Shown piece by piece: positions 8,477 to 16,512 of a DNA stretch of 28,801 nt. A program made the position numbers and the translations under genes. The notes beneath the pieces were generated by a model. That model saw only the letters and a list, made by a program, of their open reading frames with translations. It did not search any database and was not told the DNA's origin. Position 1 is the stretch's first letter; each line of letters starts with the position of its first letter. The stretch comes from CAXXOK01 sp036759125 (GTDB taxonomy: Bacteria; Bacillota; Clostridia; Christensenellales; Aristaeellaceae), in the NCBI GenBank assembly GCA_036759125.1, contig DAIOVG010000012.1:1-28801 (forward strand). The letters are read 5' to 3'.

Positions 8477-8506
8477 CATATAGTCAGCAACAATATATCA
8501 CTTCAA
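8477..8506 (-). promoter_or_regulatory. Candidate promoter for the EAL-protein gene
   Basis: On the minus strand TTGAAG (8501-8506) and TATATG (8477-8482) are separated by 18 bp. Both boxes are imperfect. The position would give the long leader described next to it. Confidence 0.35.
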
Positions 8507-8566
8507 AGGGCCTCAGCGCAACTCCATTGAACACCCCTTTCCAGTTATGGTTTGTTCCAACCACCG

Positions 8567-8731
8567 CTAGGGATTGAGCACAATCACCGTCACCACATAT
8601 GCCGCAATGAAGAAAAACAGCAGCACAGCGACTGAACGGTGCCACTGAAACCAGTTCCCCTTTACCCGTTTTTTCACATACGCGCCCAAAGACCGGATTT
8701 CCTTGTCGGCGATATCTCTGGCTTAATACAT
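8567..8731 (-). pseudogene. Short membrane-protein ORF interrupted by a stop at codon 3
   Basis: GAGGAG lies 8 bases before an ATG at 8731, but the frame reads ATG-TAT-TAA and then continues open for 51 codons to a TAG at 8567-8569. The downstream part reads like a real small protein: a charged amphipathic stretch (Asp-Ile-Ala-Asp-Lys-Glu-Ile-Arg-Ser-Leu, then Lys-Lys-Arg-Val-Lys-Gly-Asn-Trp) followed by one hydrophobic helix (Val-Ala-Val-Leu-Leu-Phe-Phe-Phe-Ile-Ala-Ala-Tyr-Val-Val). A single base change would explain the TAA. Alternatives are translation from an internal GTG, or that the ORF is not a gene. I do not recognise the family. Confidence 0.4.
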
Positions 8732-9052
8732 GCACAGCGTTCTCCTCTTGTCTCCAATGTGTTTGATGCAGACCCAAACCCACGCCGCCCGTCAAACAGG
8801 ATTTTGAATCAATCTCATCTTGCGGCTGATATGCAAGGCGATGAAACCATTGTTCACCAATACAAGTATACGTATAAACACATCCGTATCGTTTTCTGAC
8901 AAACACCTTGATTCTATTGTGGCATGGAAAATATTTGCAGGGCTTGGTATGCAGCGGCCGTTTACAAAGATTGCGATCATTTTATTCCTTTCGCTGATCA
9001 TTGTCAAATGACAGTCCTAGTACACATAGCCTATTACGGTTTAGGAGTTGAG
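8732..9052. other. Intergenic stretch with no supportable gene
   Basis: About 320 bases, more AT-rich than the surroundings. A 69-codon minus-strand frame (ATG near 9001 down to 8792) and a 64-codon plus-strand frame (8820-9011) are open, but neither has a ribosome binding site or a recognisable protein pattern. I saw no tRNA, convincing promoter or repeat here. It could hold remnants of the gene upstream of the broken ORF at 8567-8731. Confidence 0.5.
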
Positions 9053-9080
9053 GAAAAGCAGCCCCCAACCCGGAGGCTGC
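9053..9080 (-). terminator. Rho-independent terminator of the clostripain-family gene
   Basis: Read on the minus strand: GCAGCCTCC, loop GGGTT, GGGGGCTGC, then TTTTCC. The stem is 9 bp with one G-U pair (plus-strand arms 9058-9066 and 9072-9080; T-tract complement 9054-9057). It lies 30 bases past the stop codon at 9110. Confidence 0.85.
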
Positions 9081-9109
9081 CCTTTGCTCTTTGGAATGCA
9101 CAGACACTG

Positions 9110-11092
9110 TTACTCGAAGTAGAACTCCCCGCCGTCGATATACAGGAAAACGCCGTCGGATTCGTAGCTTTGGCCAAAAATATCGGTCAGCAGGAAGGTG
9201 TAGTAGTACTCGCCGTCAAACAAATCCAGCTCGTCCAGCACAATCTCGCCGTTTGCCCCGGCGGTTACCTCGTAGCTTGTCCACTCCTCCGCCATGCTGT
9301 CCGTGTCGCTGAGCGAATACGCGTCAAACAGCGGCAAAATAATGTCGCCCTCCTGGAGCGGGCGGATATCGCGCGCGGTGATGCCGGTTTGCTCGTCGGT
9401 GCCGTCCCAGACGCCGATCACCTGATAGCTTCCGGTAATGCCGTCCTCATCCACGCTCTCGATCACATACATCACGCGCAGGTTGGTGCGCTGGCCGTTG
9501 AGCTCGATGGGAATGGTGTAGAGGTTATAGTCCTCCTGCGAATCGATGAGGATGGGCGAGCAATACTCCCCGTTGATGGTCAGCCATACGCCGCGGAAGT
9601 TGTCGTAGAACACACCGTCGTCCCAATAGGCATCGATATCGTTGTCGCTGCCCAGGAACACCGCAACGTTCTCCTCGCTGTCGATCAAATACAGCGCAAA
9701 CTGCACATCCTCCACAATGTCCAGCCCCTGATCCACATACAGGGTGTAGTATCCGTCAGCGTCGATCTCGGTGGAAAACGACACCTGATACTCCGTGGGG
9801 TTCAGCTGGGCAACGGTCGTTTCCGCCGCCGTGTCAACCGCAGCTGACGCGGTGGTCTCCTGTGCCGTATAGCTGTCCTCGGGACGGTCGCCCAGCGTCT
9901 GGTTCATGTCAGCCGGTACGCTCCAGGCGGGTACCATCGCCCCGACGAAGCGCATATAGGCCTTGGATACCGGGACTTCCGCAATCACAGCGCAGGCGTT
10001 GCGCACCTCGCTGTCTGTGGTGAAGGGATAGAACACCGATAGCCCGCTGGACTTCTGGCGGGTGCTGCCGTCGATGGCATATTCCACGGCTTCAAACAGC
10101 CTGTCGAGCACCGTGAGGCCGACCGAATCCCAAACGCCCTGGGTGTTGAGCACCAGCTCGCCCAAATCCACCATGTGCGTATAGCCTTCGGATTTGTTGT
10201 TCCCGCCGAAGCTGCGCGCCTTGCCGACCTCCTGGCGGTAGGTTTGGATCGCCGCCGGGTTTTCGACCACCGCGGTCAGCTGCCAGGCCATGGCGTCGAA
10301 CGCGTCGACGAGCGCCGGAATTTTTTCCAGGTTCACCAGCGAAAGCGTGGCGATTTCCTTATCGTCCCAGGCGATGCAGTGCTGCAGGTAGCTGTCGCAG
10401 ATGCTTTTGCCCAGCACATCCGGAGCGATGGCCGGATTTTGGGTAAACGCCTTCATAATTTCCCGGTAGTTCCAGCCGCCGCCGGGCTCCAGCTCCTGCG
10501 ACGCGACCATGTACCTTCCGTAAGGCGCAAGCGCGTTGGCCGATTCGAGCGTCGCCATCAGGCAGGCGTCAAAGCCGATGATATCGAATATCTGTCCGCC
10601 CTGTGAAAGCGCGGTTTGCAGCTCTGTGAGCGAAATGGAGTCGTCCGTCCGCTCGTCAAAGGCGACGCCGCCCACGCTGCCGCCGCCATGATCCCACAGC
10701 AACAGCATGGTGTGCTTAGCCGGGTACATGCCGAATACTTCTTGAATCATCGACGAGAGCAGGTCTTCGTCGGCCATGTTTCTGTCCTCAAGCCTGCCGA
10801 TCTCGATCAGGCCATCCCCGTTCAGGCGGAACAAACCGATTGCGTCGTTTGGCACGATGTTGTTCTGCCATTCCTTCGTGCCGCCGGTGATGACGATCAC
10901 GTTGACATCCTCCGTGCCCATCCCGGCAATGGCCTCCTGTAGGTTATAGGTCGCCGCGCCGTCCTCGGTCTCCAGATCGGTTCCGCACAAATACCACAGA
11001 ACAGTCCATTCCGCCTGATCCTGTGCGGCGGCAGACACGCACAACACAAGGATGAGCACCAGCAGAAGAAGCCATATCCAGCGCTTTTTCAT
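9110..11092 (-). CDS. Secreted clostripain-family (C11) cysteine peptidase
   Basis: 660 residues. An N-terminal signal peptide (Lys-Lys-Arg, hydrophobic core about 6-22, Ala-Ala-Ala near 21-23) sends it out of the cell. The C11 caspase-like core follows: catalytic His135 in Trp-Asp-His-Gly-Gly-Gly and catalytic Cys177 in Gly-Phe-Asp-Ala-Cys-Leu-Met. C11 enzymes cut after basic residues and often self-process. The region after about residue 410 is acidic and beta-rich (many Asp/Glu/Tyr/Gly) and has no family I recognise; it may bind ligand or the cell surface. No sorting motif or second membrane helix is seen at the C-terminus, so it is probably released. The ATG at 11092 is chosen because GGGGG lies 8 bases upstream; a TTG five codons earlier is in frame but less likely. 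Confidence 0.9.
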   Translation of the reverse strand: MKKRWIWLLLLVLILVLCVSAAAQDQAEWTVLWYLCGTDLETEDGAATYNLQEAIAGMGTEDVNVIVITGGTKEWQNNIVPNDAIGLFRLNGDGLIEIGRLEDRNMADEDLLSSMIQEVFGMYPAKHTMLLLWDHGGGSVGGVAFDERTDDSISLTELQTALSQGGQIFDIIGFDACLMATLESANALAPYGRYMVASQELEPGGGWNYREIMKAFTQNPAIAPDVLGKSICDSYLQHCIAWDDKEIATLSLVNLEKIPALVDAFDAMAWQLTAVVENPAAIQTYRQEVGKARSFGGNNKSEGYTHMVDLGELVLNTQGVWDSVGLTVLDRLFEAVEYAIDGSTRQKSSGLSVFYPFTTDSEVRNACAVIAEVPVSKAYMRFVGAMVPAWSVPADMNQTLGDRPEDSYTAQETTASAAVDTAAETTVAQLNPTEYQVSFSTEIDADGYYTLYVDQGLDIVEDVQFALYLIDSEENVAVFLGSDNDIDAYWDDGVFYDNFRGVWLTINGEYCSPILIDSQEDYNLYTIPIELNGQRTNLRVMYVIESVDEDGITGSYQVIGVWDGTDEQTGITARDIRPLQEGDIILPLFDAYSLSDTDSMAEEWTSYEVTAGANGEIVLDELDLFDGEYYYTFLLTDIFGQSYESDGVFLYIDGGEFYFE

Positions 11093-11138
11093 GATTTGTA
11101 CCCCCAACTCAGGATGTTTATATTTTTACGCAAAGAAT

Positions 11139-11167
11139 ATCCGCAGCAAGCTTTCGCCGCCGCGGAT
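11139..11167 (-). terminator. Possible weak terminator of the helicase gene
   Basis: Minus-strand arms ATCCGC and GCGGAT (plus 11162-11167 and 11139-11144) enclose a partly paired GC-rich loop and are followed by ATTCTTTG, a poor T-tract. It lies 31 bases past the helicase stop and upstream of the peptidase gene, so partial read-through is possible. Confidence 0.45.
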
Positions 11168-11197
11168 CATTTTCCCTTTGTAGCGTATAGAGCCGCC

Positions 11198-12427
11198 TTA
11201 TTTTCTGCGGCTGTAGCGGAAATCCGGCCTGTTGCGCGTCGGTCTGCCAACCGGGCGTGCCAGCGGCTGGGTTTGCGGCTCATGGCTTACAACCAGCGGG
11301 TAGGGGTGCTTGGATACGACGGCGACCTGCTTGCCGATCAGCTTTTCAATGCCAAACAACAGCTTCTTTTCCGTTTCATCGCAAAAGGAGATGGCCGTAC
11401 CGGTCAGCCCCGCGCGCGCGGTGCGCCCGATGCGGTGCACATAGGCCTCCGGCACCTCGGGCAGGTCAAAGTTGATGACGTGGGACAGCTCGTCGATATC
11501 AATGCCGCGGGCAACGATATCGGTCGCGATCAGCGCCTTGGTATGCCCGCTTTTAAACCGCGACAGCGCCAGCTGCCGTGCGTTCTGGCTTTTGTTGGAA
11601 TGGATGACGTCGGCCTCAATTCCGGTTGCGTTCAGCCGTCTGGCTATTTTATCCGCGCCGTGCTTTGTGCGGGAAAAGACCAGCGCCGAGGCTACGTCCT
11701 TGGTTTTCAGCAGATCAATCAACAGCGAAACCTTGTTCTGCTTATTGACGAAATACACGGATTGGTCAATGGTGTCCACGGTGGAGGATACGGGCGTTAC
11801 CGCGACCTTGACCGGATTGATGAGAATGGTTTTGGTGAGCTTTTCTATGCCAGGGGGCATGGTGGCCGAAAACAGCATGGTCTGCCGCTGCGTGGGAAGC
11901 TGCGCGATGATTTTTTCCACGTCGTGCAGAAAGCCCATGTCGAGCATGCGGTCGGCTTCGTCCAGTACGAAATAGCTGACATGCTGGAGGTTGACCAGAC
12001 GCTGCCCCATCAGATCCAGCAGCCTGCCGGGGGTTGCCACCAGAATGTCCACGCCGTTTCGCAGCCGCATTTCCTGGGGCTTTTGCGATACGCCGCCGAA
12101 AATGACGGTATTGCGGATGCCCAGATATGCGCCGTATGTAGAAAAGCTTGCGCCGATCTGCGCGGCGAGCTCACGGGTCGGGGACAAAACCAGCGCACGG
12201 ATCCGTTTGGGCTTGGAGCGGTCCATTTCCTGGTGGAGGTGCTGGAGGATGGGTATGGCAAACGCGGCGGTTTTGCCCGTTCCGGTCTGCGCGCATCCAA
12301 GCAAGTCCTTACGCTGCAGAAGCGGCGGGATGGCCTGCTCCTGAATGGGGGTCGGTATTTCGTATTCCTGTTTTTGCAGCGCCTTGAGTATGGGCTGAAT
12401 GATTTGCAGTGATTCAAACGATGACAA
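11198..12427 (-). CDS. DEAD-box ATP-dependent RNA helicase, RhlE-like
   Basis: 409 residues with the full helicase set: Q motif around Thr26-Pro-Ile-Gln, Walker A Ala-Gln-Thr-Gly-Thr-Gly-Lys-Thr (46-53), Pro-Thr-Arg-Glu-Leu (83-87), Asp-Glu-Ala-Asp (156-159), Ser-Ala-Thr (187-189) and His-Arg-Ile-Gly-Arg-Thr-Ala-Arg (331-338). It unwinds short RNA duplexes in the cytoplasm, typically in ribosome assembly or RNA turnover. The C-terminal tail is short and basic (Arg-rich after about 390), without the RNA-binding domain of DbpA or the long tail of DeaD, hence RhlE-like. The start is a TTG at 12427; AAGGAG lies about 11 bases upstream and no in-frame ATG comes close. It lies 58 bases downstream of the flavoprotein gene and probably shares its promoter at 13611-13640. 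Confidence 0.92.
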   Translation of the reverse strand: MSSFESLQIIQPILKALQKQEYEIPTPIQEQAIPPLLQRKDLLGCAQTGTGKTAAFAIPILQHLHQEMDRSKPKRIRALVLSPTRELAAQIGASFSTYGAYLGIRNTVIFGGVSQKPQEMRLRNGVDILVATPGRLLDLMGQRLVNLQHVSYFVLDEADRMLDMGFLHDVEKIIAQLPTQRQTMLFSATMPPGIEKLTKTILINPVKVAVTPVSSTVDTIDQSVYFVNKQNKVSLLIDLLKTKDVASALVFSRTKHGADKIARRLNATGIEADVIHSNKSQNARQLALSRFKSGHTKALIATDIVARGIDIDELSHVINFDLPEVPEAYVHRIGRTARAGLTGTAISFCDETEKKLLFGIEKLIGKQVAVVSKHPYPLVVSHEPQTQPLARPVGRPTRNRPDFRYSRRK

Positions 12428-12485
12428 TGGTTTAATTTCTCCTTCAATATGGTTTCATGCTGAAACCGTCCGATTTTTCCTTTGG

Positions 12486-13565
12486 TTAGGCGTTGGGTGC
12501 GGAGGCAATGTCCCGCAGCAGCTCGCCGATCAGGTTTTTGACGGATACAATCTGATCGACACGGTACACGTTGCTGCCGACAAATACCAGACCCTCGTCC
12601 ACGTTGCCCTGCACGGCGTTGATCAGGGCGGCGGAGATACAATACGGCGCGACTTTGGGGTTGCAGCCCGCCAGGCACTGGGAGCAGCCTTTGATCTCAA
12701 CGCCGCACGCCGAAAGCTTTTGGATGAACTTGTTGTTCAGCGCCCGTCCGGGCATGCCGACCGGGCTTTGAATGATGACGATATCCTCTTTTTGCGCGGC
12801 CAAATACGCCTGCTTGTAGCGGATGTCCGCGTCGCATTCGTCCGTTGCCGTAAAGCGGGTCGCCATCTGCACACCGTCGGCTCCGGTTTGCAGGCAGCGG
12901 GCGATATCCGCGCCGGTATAGATCCCCCCGGCGGCAATCACCGGGATTTTTTTGTGGAGTTTTTCTGAAAACTGATGCAACGTATCCACAACGTCTTTGA
13001 CGCTATCCATCACAGACGGTCTATTCTCCGTCTCCAGCACCTGACGGGAAAACCCGAGGTGGCCTCCGGCCTCCGCGCCTTCGACAACCACCATATCCGG
13101 CGTTCTGCCATAGTGGCTTTCCCAGTACTGTGCAATGATCCGCGCCGCTTTGCCGGAGGATACAATCGGCACGAGCCGCGTATGGATGTCCTTGACAAAT
13201 TCGGGCAGCTTCAGCGGCAGCCCGGCGCCCGATACGATCAGGTCAATGCCCTCTTCCACGGCGGCGCGTACCATTTCGCCGTAGTGATTCATGGCGACCA
13301 TCAGGTTGACGCCAAGGATGCCCTTTGGCGCAAGCTGCCTGGCGTTTTTGATCTGGCTTTTCAAAGCGCGGATATTCGCCGCCAGGGTGTTACGCAAAAA
13401 ATCGGGTTCGTTGAACCCGATGTTCACACCCGCGATGACGCCTACGCCGCCCTCGTTGGCAACTGCGGCCGCCAGCCTGGAGCCCGATACGCCAACGCCC
13501 ATCGCTCCCTGCAGGATCGGGATATCCGCAATCAAACCGCCAATATTAAGTTTGGGGATCTTCAT
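12486..13565 (-). CDS. Nitronate monooxygenase / FabK-type FMN oxidoreductase
   Basis: 359 residues of the 2-nitropropane dioxygenase-like TIM-barrel family, an FMN enzyme that oxidises alkyl nitronates or, in the FabK branch, reduces enoyl-ACP. Visible motifs: Pro-Ile-Leu-Gln-Gly-Ala-Met-Gly-Val-Gly (16-25), Glu-Gly-Ala-Glu-Ala-Gly-Gly-His (162-169, with the active-site His169), and the phosphate-binding Ala-Ala-Gly-Gly-Ile (211-215). A C-terminal cysteine cluster, C287, C294, C297, C301 and C309, is unusual for a plain FMN enzyme. The ATG at 13565 is preceded by AGAGG 7 bases upstream; an alternative start 24 bases earlier lacks support. No fatty-acid synthesis genes are near, so nitronate detoxification or another flavin reaction is as likely as a FabK role. 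Confidence 0.87.
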   Translation of the reverse strand: MKIPKLNIGGLIADIPILQGAMGVGVSGSRLAAAVANEGGVGVIAGVNIGFNEPDFLRNTLAANIRALKSQIKNARQLAPKGILGVNLMVAMNHYGEMVRAAVEEGIDLIVSGAGLPLKLPEFVKDIHTRLVPIVSSGKAARIIAQYWESHYGRTPDMVVVEGAEAGGHLGFSRQVLETENRPSVMDSVKDVVDTLHQFSEKLHKKIPVIAAGGIYTGADIARCLQTGADGVQMATRFTATDECDADIRYKQAYLAAQKEDIVIIQSPVGMPGRALNNKFIQKLSACGVEIKGCSQCLAGCNPKVAPYCISAALINAVQGNVDEGLVFVGSNVYRVDQIVSVKNLIGELLRDIASAPNA

Positions 13566-13610
13566 ACCGCTACCTCTTTCAAGCGGCATTTCTCGAACCC
13601 CGCTCGTATC

Positions 13611-13640
13611 ATTATATCACATCTGCGCAAGTATTGTCTG
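13611..13640 (-). promoter_or_regulatory. Promoter of the flavoprotein-helicase transcript (extended -10)
   Basis: Minus strand: TATAAT (13611-13616) preceded by TG one base upstream, and CAGACA (13635-13640) 18 bp further up. The perfect extended -10 compensates for the weak -35. The predicted leader is about 40 bases. Confidence 0.75.
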
Positions 13641-13736
13641 ATGCGCGTATAAAAGGCCTTCGGCCGCCGGGAACGCTGGGATTGCAATGCCGAACAAAGC
13701 CATTTTTCTATGGCAGCGAAAGCCCAAAACGCCATA

Positions 13737-14216
13737 TTATTCCTCAGCCGCCGCGACAACCGGGTCTTCCTGCGCGCGTTTGGCCAGGCTGTTGGTGTTC
13801 ATGGACTTGCGGAAAACCACCAGGCTTTGGAACAGGAACTCCGTCATGAAATTGACGATCATCGTCCCGCCGACCACGATGTACTCATTCCAGTTGATGG
13901 CGGTCAGCGCGTCCACCCACCAGGTGCTCACCGGCGTAAACACGGCATAATACAGAAACACGAGCGTCATGGCCTTGGGGATGTTGGCCGCAGATTTAAA
14001 GGTATACCGGCGGTTGAAGGTAAAGTTCCATACCACGCTTAATACCAGCGCAATCAGATAGCTGATCCACTCCTGCGGAAGCCTGATGATTTCGTTGAGC
14101 AGTGTAAAGGTTACGATCTGGATCAGCCCGGCCGAGATGGAAAACAAAGTGAATTTCAGCAGCTGCCAGGCGCGTTGTCTGTGGCTGAACTGCGCATAGC
14201 CTTTGGGCTCGGTCAT
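13737..14216 (-). CDS. GtrA-like integral membrane protein
   Basis: 159 residues with four hydrophobic helices (roughly 22-42, 48-68, 82-105 and 110-130), the usual layout of the GtrA family. The Asn-Phe-Thr-Phe-Asn-Arg-Arg-Tyr-Thr-Phe motif after helix 2 is the family hallmark. GtrA proteins are thought to flip or move polyprenyl-linked sugars across the membrane for cell-wall or surface glycan synthesis. No glycosyltransferase partner lies beside it. The start at 14216 has GAGGAG 8 bases upstream; an earlier in-frame ATG at 14249 lacks one. It follows the kinase-like gene by 48 bases on the same strand and is probably co-transcribed with it. Confidence 0.88.
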   Translation of the reverse strand: MTEPKGYAQFSHRQRAWQLLKFTLFSISAGLIQIVTFTLLNEIIRLPQEWISYLIALVLSVVWNFTFNRRYTFKSAANIPKAMTLVFLYYAVFTPVSTWWVDALTAINWNEYIVVGGTMIVNFMTEFLFQSLVVFRKSMNTNSLAKRAQEDPVVAAAEE

Positions 14217-14264
14217 TGCGTCAACTCCTCTTATGGTTGCTGACAGCATTATAACAAACCCGCG

Positions 14265-14816
14265 CTATAAAGCAAATCGCGCTTTAATCTGTCTGGCGGC
14301 CTCATCCGGCGGTACATGGGTGTTATCAATCTTGAGATAATTCTCAAAGGGAATCTCCCCGTCCAGGCTTTCCAGCCGGTGACTGGCATCGTCACGGAGC
14401 AGCCTTTGGCCGGATTCTTCAATGTTCCGCTTCGACGCCTTATGTTTCAGCCTGTTTTCCGACACGTTGCGCATGAGGCGAACATCCTTGGAAGCGACCA
14501 GCTCGACATAATAGAACTCGGTTCTATAGGGCCTGAAGATATCCTTGATGCGCTCTATGGCGTCCCAGTCGGATTGCATATCGAACGCCCACATATAGGT
14601 GAAGATCATACCGTAGCTATCCGACGCGGCAAACTCCTCAAAGATCACCTGCCGAAGCCGCGTGATGGTCTTTGGCTCAAACTTGCCAAAGATCTCAATG
14701 ACAGGTTCGATCGTCATATGGTTATGGAACAGGCGCAGCTCGGTGATTTTCATCAACTCCTGCCCAACCGTCATTTTCCCGACCGCCGCGTTACCCAGAA
14801 TAAGAACCAGTTTCAT
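14265..14816 (-). CDS. P-loop NTPase, small-molecule kinase-like, unknown substrate
   Basis: 183 residues. A Walker A motif Gly-Asn-Ala-Ala-Val-Gly-Lys-Met-Thr starts at residue 8, followed by a Leu-Phe-His-Asn-His-Met-Thr segment typical of a family often annotated as AAA ATPase or shikimate-kinase-like. The fold resembles small-molecule or nucleoside kinases, and an Arg-rich lid region lies at about 118-140. The substrate is not known. The ATG at 14816 is preferred: AAGAAGGA lies about 11 bases before it, while the ATG at 14828 abuts that site with no spacer. It lies between the amylase and GtrA genes on one strand; a functional link is not evident. Confidence 0.7.
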   Translation of the reverse strand: MKLVLILGNAAVGKMTVGQELMKITELRLFHNHMTIEPVIEIFGKFEPKTITRLRQVIFEEFAASDSYGMIFTYMWAFDMQSDWDAIERIKDIFRPYRTEFYYVELVASKDVRLMRNVSENRLKHKASKRNIEESGQRLLRDDASHRLESLDGEIPFENYLKIDNTHVPPDEAARQIKARFAL

Positions 14817-14858
14817 ACCGTAGGTCATCCTTCTTGCTATAGACAGGTTCTTGCTTGG

Positions 14859-16343
14859 CTACGGCAGCGCCCACACAGCGGTCGAGCGCGGCGCGATCAA
14901 AACCCCGCCGTCTACCTGTACGCTCTGTACATCGCCAGTATCAAAGGTCTGCAGCAGCGTGCCGTTTGAGGGCATGAACAATGTTTCATCTTTGGAGAAG
15001 TTATGTGCAATGCAAAGCGTCGTCTGGCCGTCTGTAACCGTGAACGCGCCAAGGCGCGCATCGGAGGTTTGCACGGTTTCCGCGCTTCCATGGACAAACA
15101 CGGGGTATTGCAGCCGAAACGCAAGCACAGACCGGTAAAATGAAAGCAGCGAGTTCGGGTCGCCCTCCTGCCCGTCCACACCGGTTTTCAGCCGCTGCTG
15201 CTGGGTAGCGCCCTCGGGCGGGAGGCACATGCCGGTTGAATTGGCTGCGCTCCAGAGCATCGGCAGGCGCTTGTTCGGGTCGTCTCCGGAGCCCGTCATG
15301 CCGATTTCCTCGCCGTAATAGAGAAACGGAACGCCCGGCGAAAGCAGGTACAGCGCCGCCGCCTGCTTTTCCTGCTGTACATCGTTCACCAGCACCCCCG
15401 CGATGCGCCCCTGATCGTGATTGCCCAAAAACGGCACAGCGACCGCCAGCGGATTGACTGCCGCAACATCCTGCTGCCACTGCGCAACACGGTTTGCAAA
15501 CGACTGTCCCGCCTCGCTGCGCATGGCCTTGGAGAGCGTTCCGGTGGAGGACATCGGGAAGTTGAACAGCCCGTCGACGCCGCTTTGGTAAAGCTCCAGA
15601 ATCGTGACCTCGTCCGTCCATGCTTCGGCGACGATGAAAGCGTCCGTGTCAATGGCCTTCACGGTTTCAGACAGCCACTGTAAAAACGCGATGTTGCTCG
15701 CAAGCTGACCGTAGTAGTAATGCGTAACCGCGTCCAAACGGAATCCGCCCACGCCGTGGGAAAGCCAGAATTCCACGATAGTTTTGATCTCGCCGCGCAC
15801 CGCCGGGTTATCCAGGTTCAGCTCCGGCATTCCGGGATCAAACCCCGCCGCGTAATACCAGTCCGTTCCCTCCACAAGGCAATCGCCGGTTCCCTGCGTA
15901 AACTGGTAATACCCGATATACGGGTTCGTCAAATCCCCGTTTTGCAGGCTTTCCACAGCGGACAGGAACCACGGATGCTGTGAAGAGCTGTGGTTGACGA
16001 CCAGATCGAAGAGAAGCGTGATCCCACGCGCCTCACAATCATCCGCCAGGGCATCGTAGTCGGCAAGGGTGCCAAACGCCGGGTCGATATCCATGTAATC
16101 CGTCACATCGTACTTATGATACGAGGGCGAGGGCGAAACAGGCGTCAGCCAGATGCCGTCCACGCCCAGCGAGCTGATGTAATCCAGCCTGGAGCGGATT
16201 CCGTTCAGATCGCCGATACCATCTCCGTTTGCGTCCGCAAAGCTGCCCGTAAAGATCTCATACCCCGCAGTGAGCCCCGCTGCGGAAGTCAGCGCAAGCA
16301 GGCTGAGGATGAGCGCGAGCAGTAGGATTTTCAGGCTTTTCAT
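14859..16343 (-). CDS. Secreted alpha-amylase family (GH13) glycosidase
   Basis: 494 residues. A signal peptide (residues 1 to about 25, Lys near the start and a Leu/Ile-rich core) exports it. The GH13 (beta/alpha)8 core shows a Ca-binding-like Asp-Ala-Asn-Gly-Asp-Gly-Ile-Gly-Asp-Leu (37-46), region I Asp-Leu-Val-Val-Asn-His (113-118), nucleophile Asp204 in Gly-Phe-Arg-Leu-Asp-Ala, acid/base Glu240 in Val-Ala-Glu-Ala-Trp, and transition-state Asp310 in Gly-Asn-His-Asp-Gln. A short C-terminal beta domain follows from about 420. It should cut alpha-1,4 (or alpha-1,6) glucosidic bonds in starch or maltodextrins outside the cell. No lipobox cysteine or carbohydrate-binding module is seen. The start follows a weak GGTGGG site 8 bases upstream, and the promoter is at 16398-16426. 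Confidence 0.92.
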   Translation of the reverse strand: MKSLKILLLALILSLLALTSAAGLTAGYEIFTGSFADANGDGIGDLNGIRSRLDYISSLGVDGIWLTPVSPSPSYHKYDVTDYMDIDPAFGTLADYDALADDCEARGITLLFDLVVNHSSSQHPWFLSAVESLQNGDLTNPYIGYYQFTQGTGDCLVEGTDWYYAAGFDPGMPELNLDNPAVRGEIKTIVEFWLSHGVGGFRLDAVTHYYYGQLASNIAFLQWLSETVKAIDTDAFIVAEAWTDEVTILELYQSGVDGLFNFPMSSTGTLSKAMRSEAGQSFANRVAQWQQDVAAVNPLAVAVPFLGNHDQGRIAGVLVNDVQQEKQAAALYLLSPGVPFLYYGEEIGMTGSGDDPNKRLPMLWSAANSTGMCLPPEGATQQQRLKTGVDGQEGDPNSLLSFYRSVLAFRLQYPVFVHGSAETVQTSDARLGAFTVTDGQTTLCIAHNFSKDETLFMPSNGTLLQTFDTGDVQSVQVDGGVLIAPRSTAVWALP

Positions 16344-16397
16344 AGTGATCACCCACCGTAAACTGTTCCGGATTGCCAAAGAAGCATTTGTATTTTC

Positions 16398-16426
16398 ATC
16401 CTAACATGATTTCCCTTGATTTTCAA
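16398..16426 (-). promoter_or_regulatory. Promoter of the amylase gene (extended -10)
   Basis: Minus strand: TTGAAA (16421-16426), 17-bp spacer, TAGGAT (16398-16403) with TG one base upstream of the -10. It is back to back with the plus-strand promoter at 16448-16475. I see no catabolite-repression element of the usual WTGNAANCGNWNNCW form. Confidence 0.7.
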
Positions 16427-16447
16427 CGCGCAGTCATACGTGCGGCA

Positions 16448-16475
16448 TTGACATTATCCGGGTTTTTGCTATGAT
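16448..16475 (+). promoter_or_regulatory. Promoter of the YitT-YbaK transcript
   Basis: A perfect -35 TTGACA (16448-16453), a 16-bp spacer and -10 TATGAT (16470-16475). The leader before the AGGAG and start codon would be about 30 bases. Confidence 0.8.
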
Positions 16476-16512
16476 AATCGGGAGCTATATCAAAGGTATG
16501 AGGAGCGTTTAT

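Noticed and set aside
8484..8906. 140-codon minus-strand frame in the gap between the EAL and clostripain genes
   Set aside because: It has no ribosome binding site. In the same stretch a different frame (8567-8731) gives a sensible membrane peptide preceded by GAGGAG, so this frame is probably a shadow.
8792..9007. Short minus-strand frame of about 70 codons
   Set aside because: It has no ribosome binding site, no recognisable pattern and lies in AT-rich non-coding-looking DNA.
11096..12412. 438-codon open frame on the plus strand opposite the helicase gene
   Set aside because: It mirrors the helicase gene, which has every DEAD-box motif. The translation looks like a GC-codon-bias shadow with no domain pattern.
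13650..13720. Terminator after the GtrA-like gene (short GGCC-GAA-GGCC hairpin before TTTT, and GCCAT/ATGGC hairpin)
   Set aside because: The stems are only 4-5 bp; too weak to support as features.
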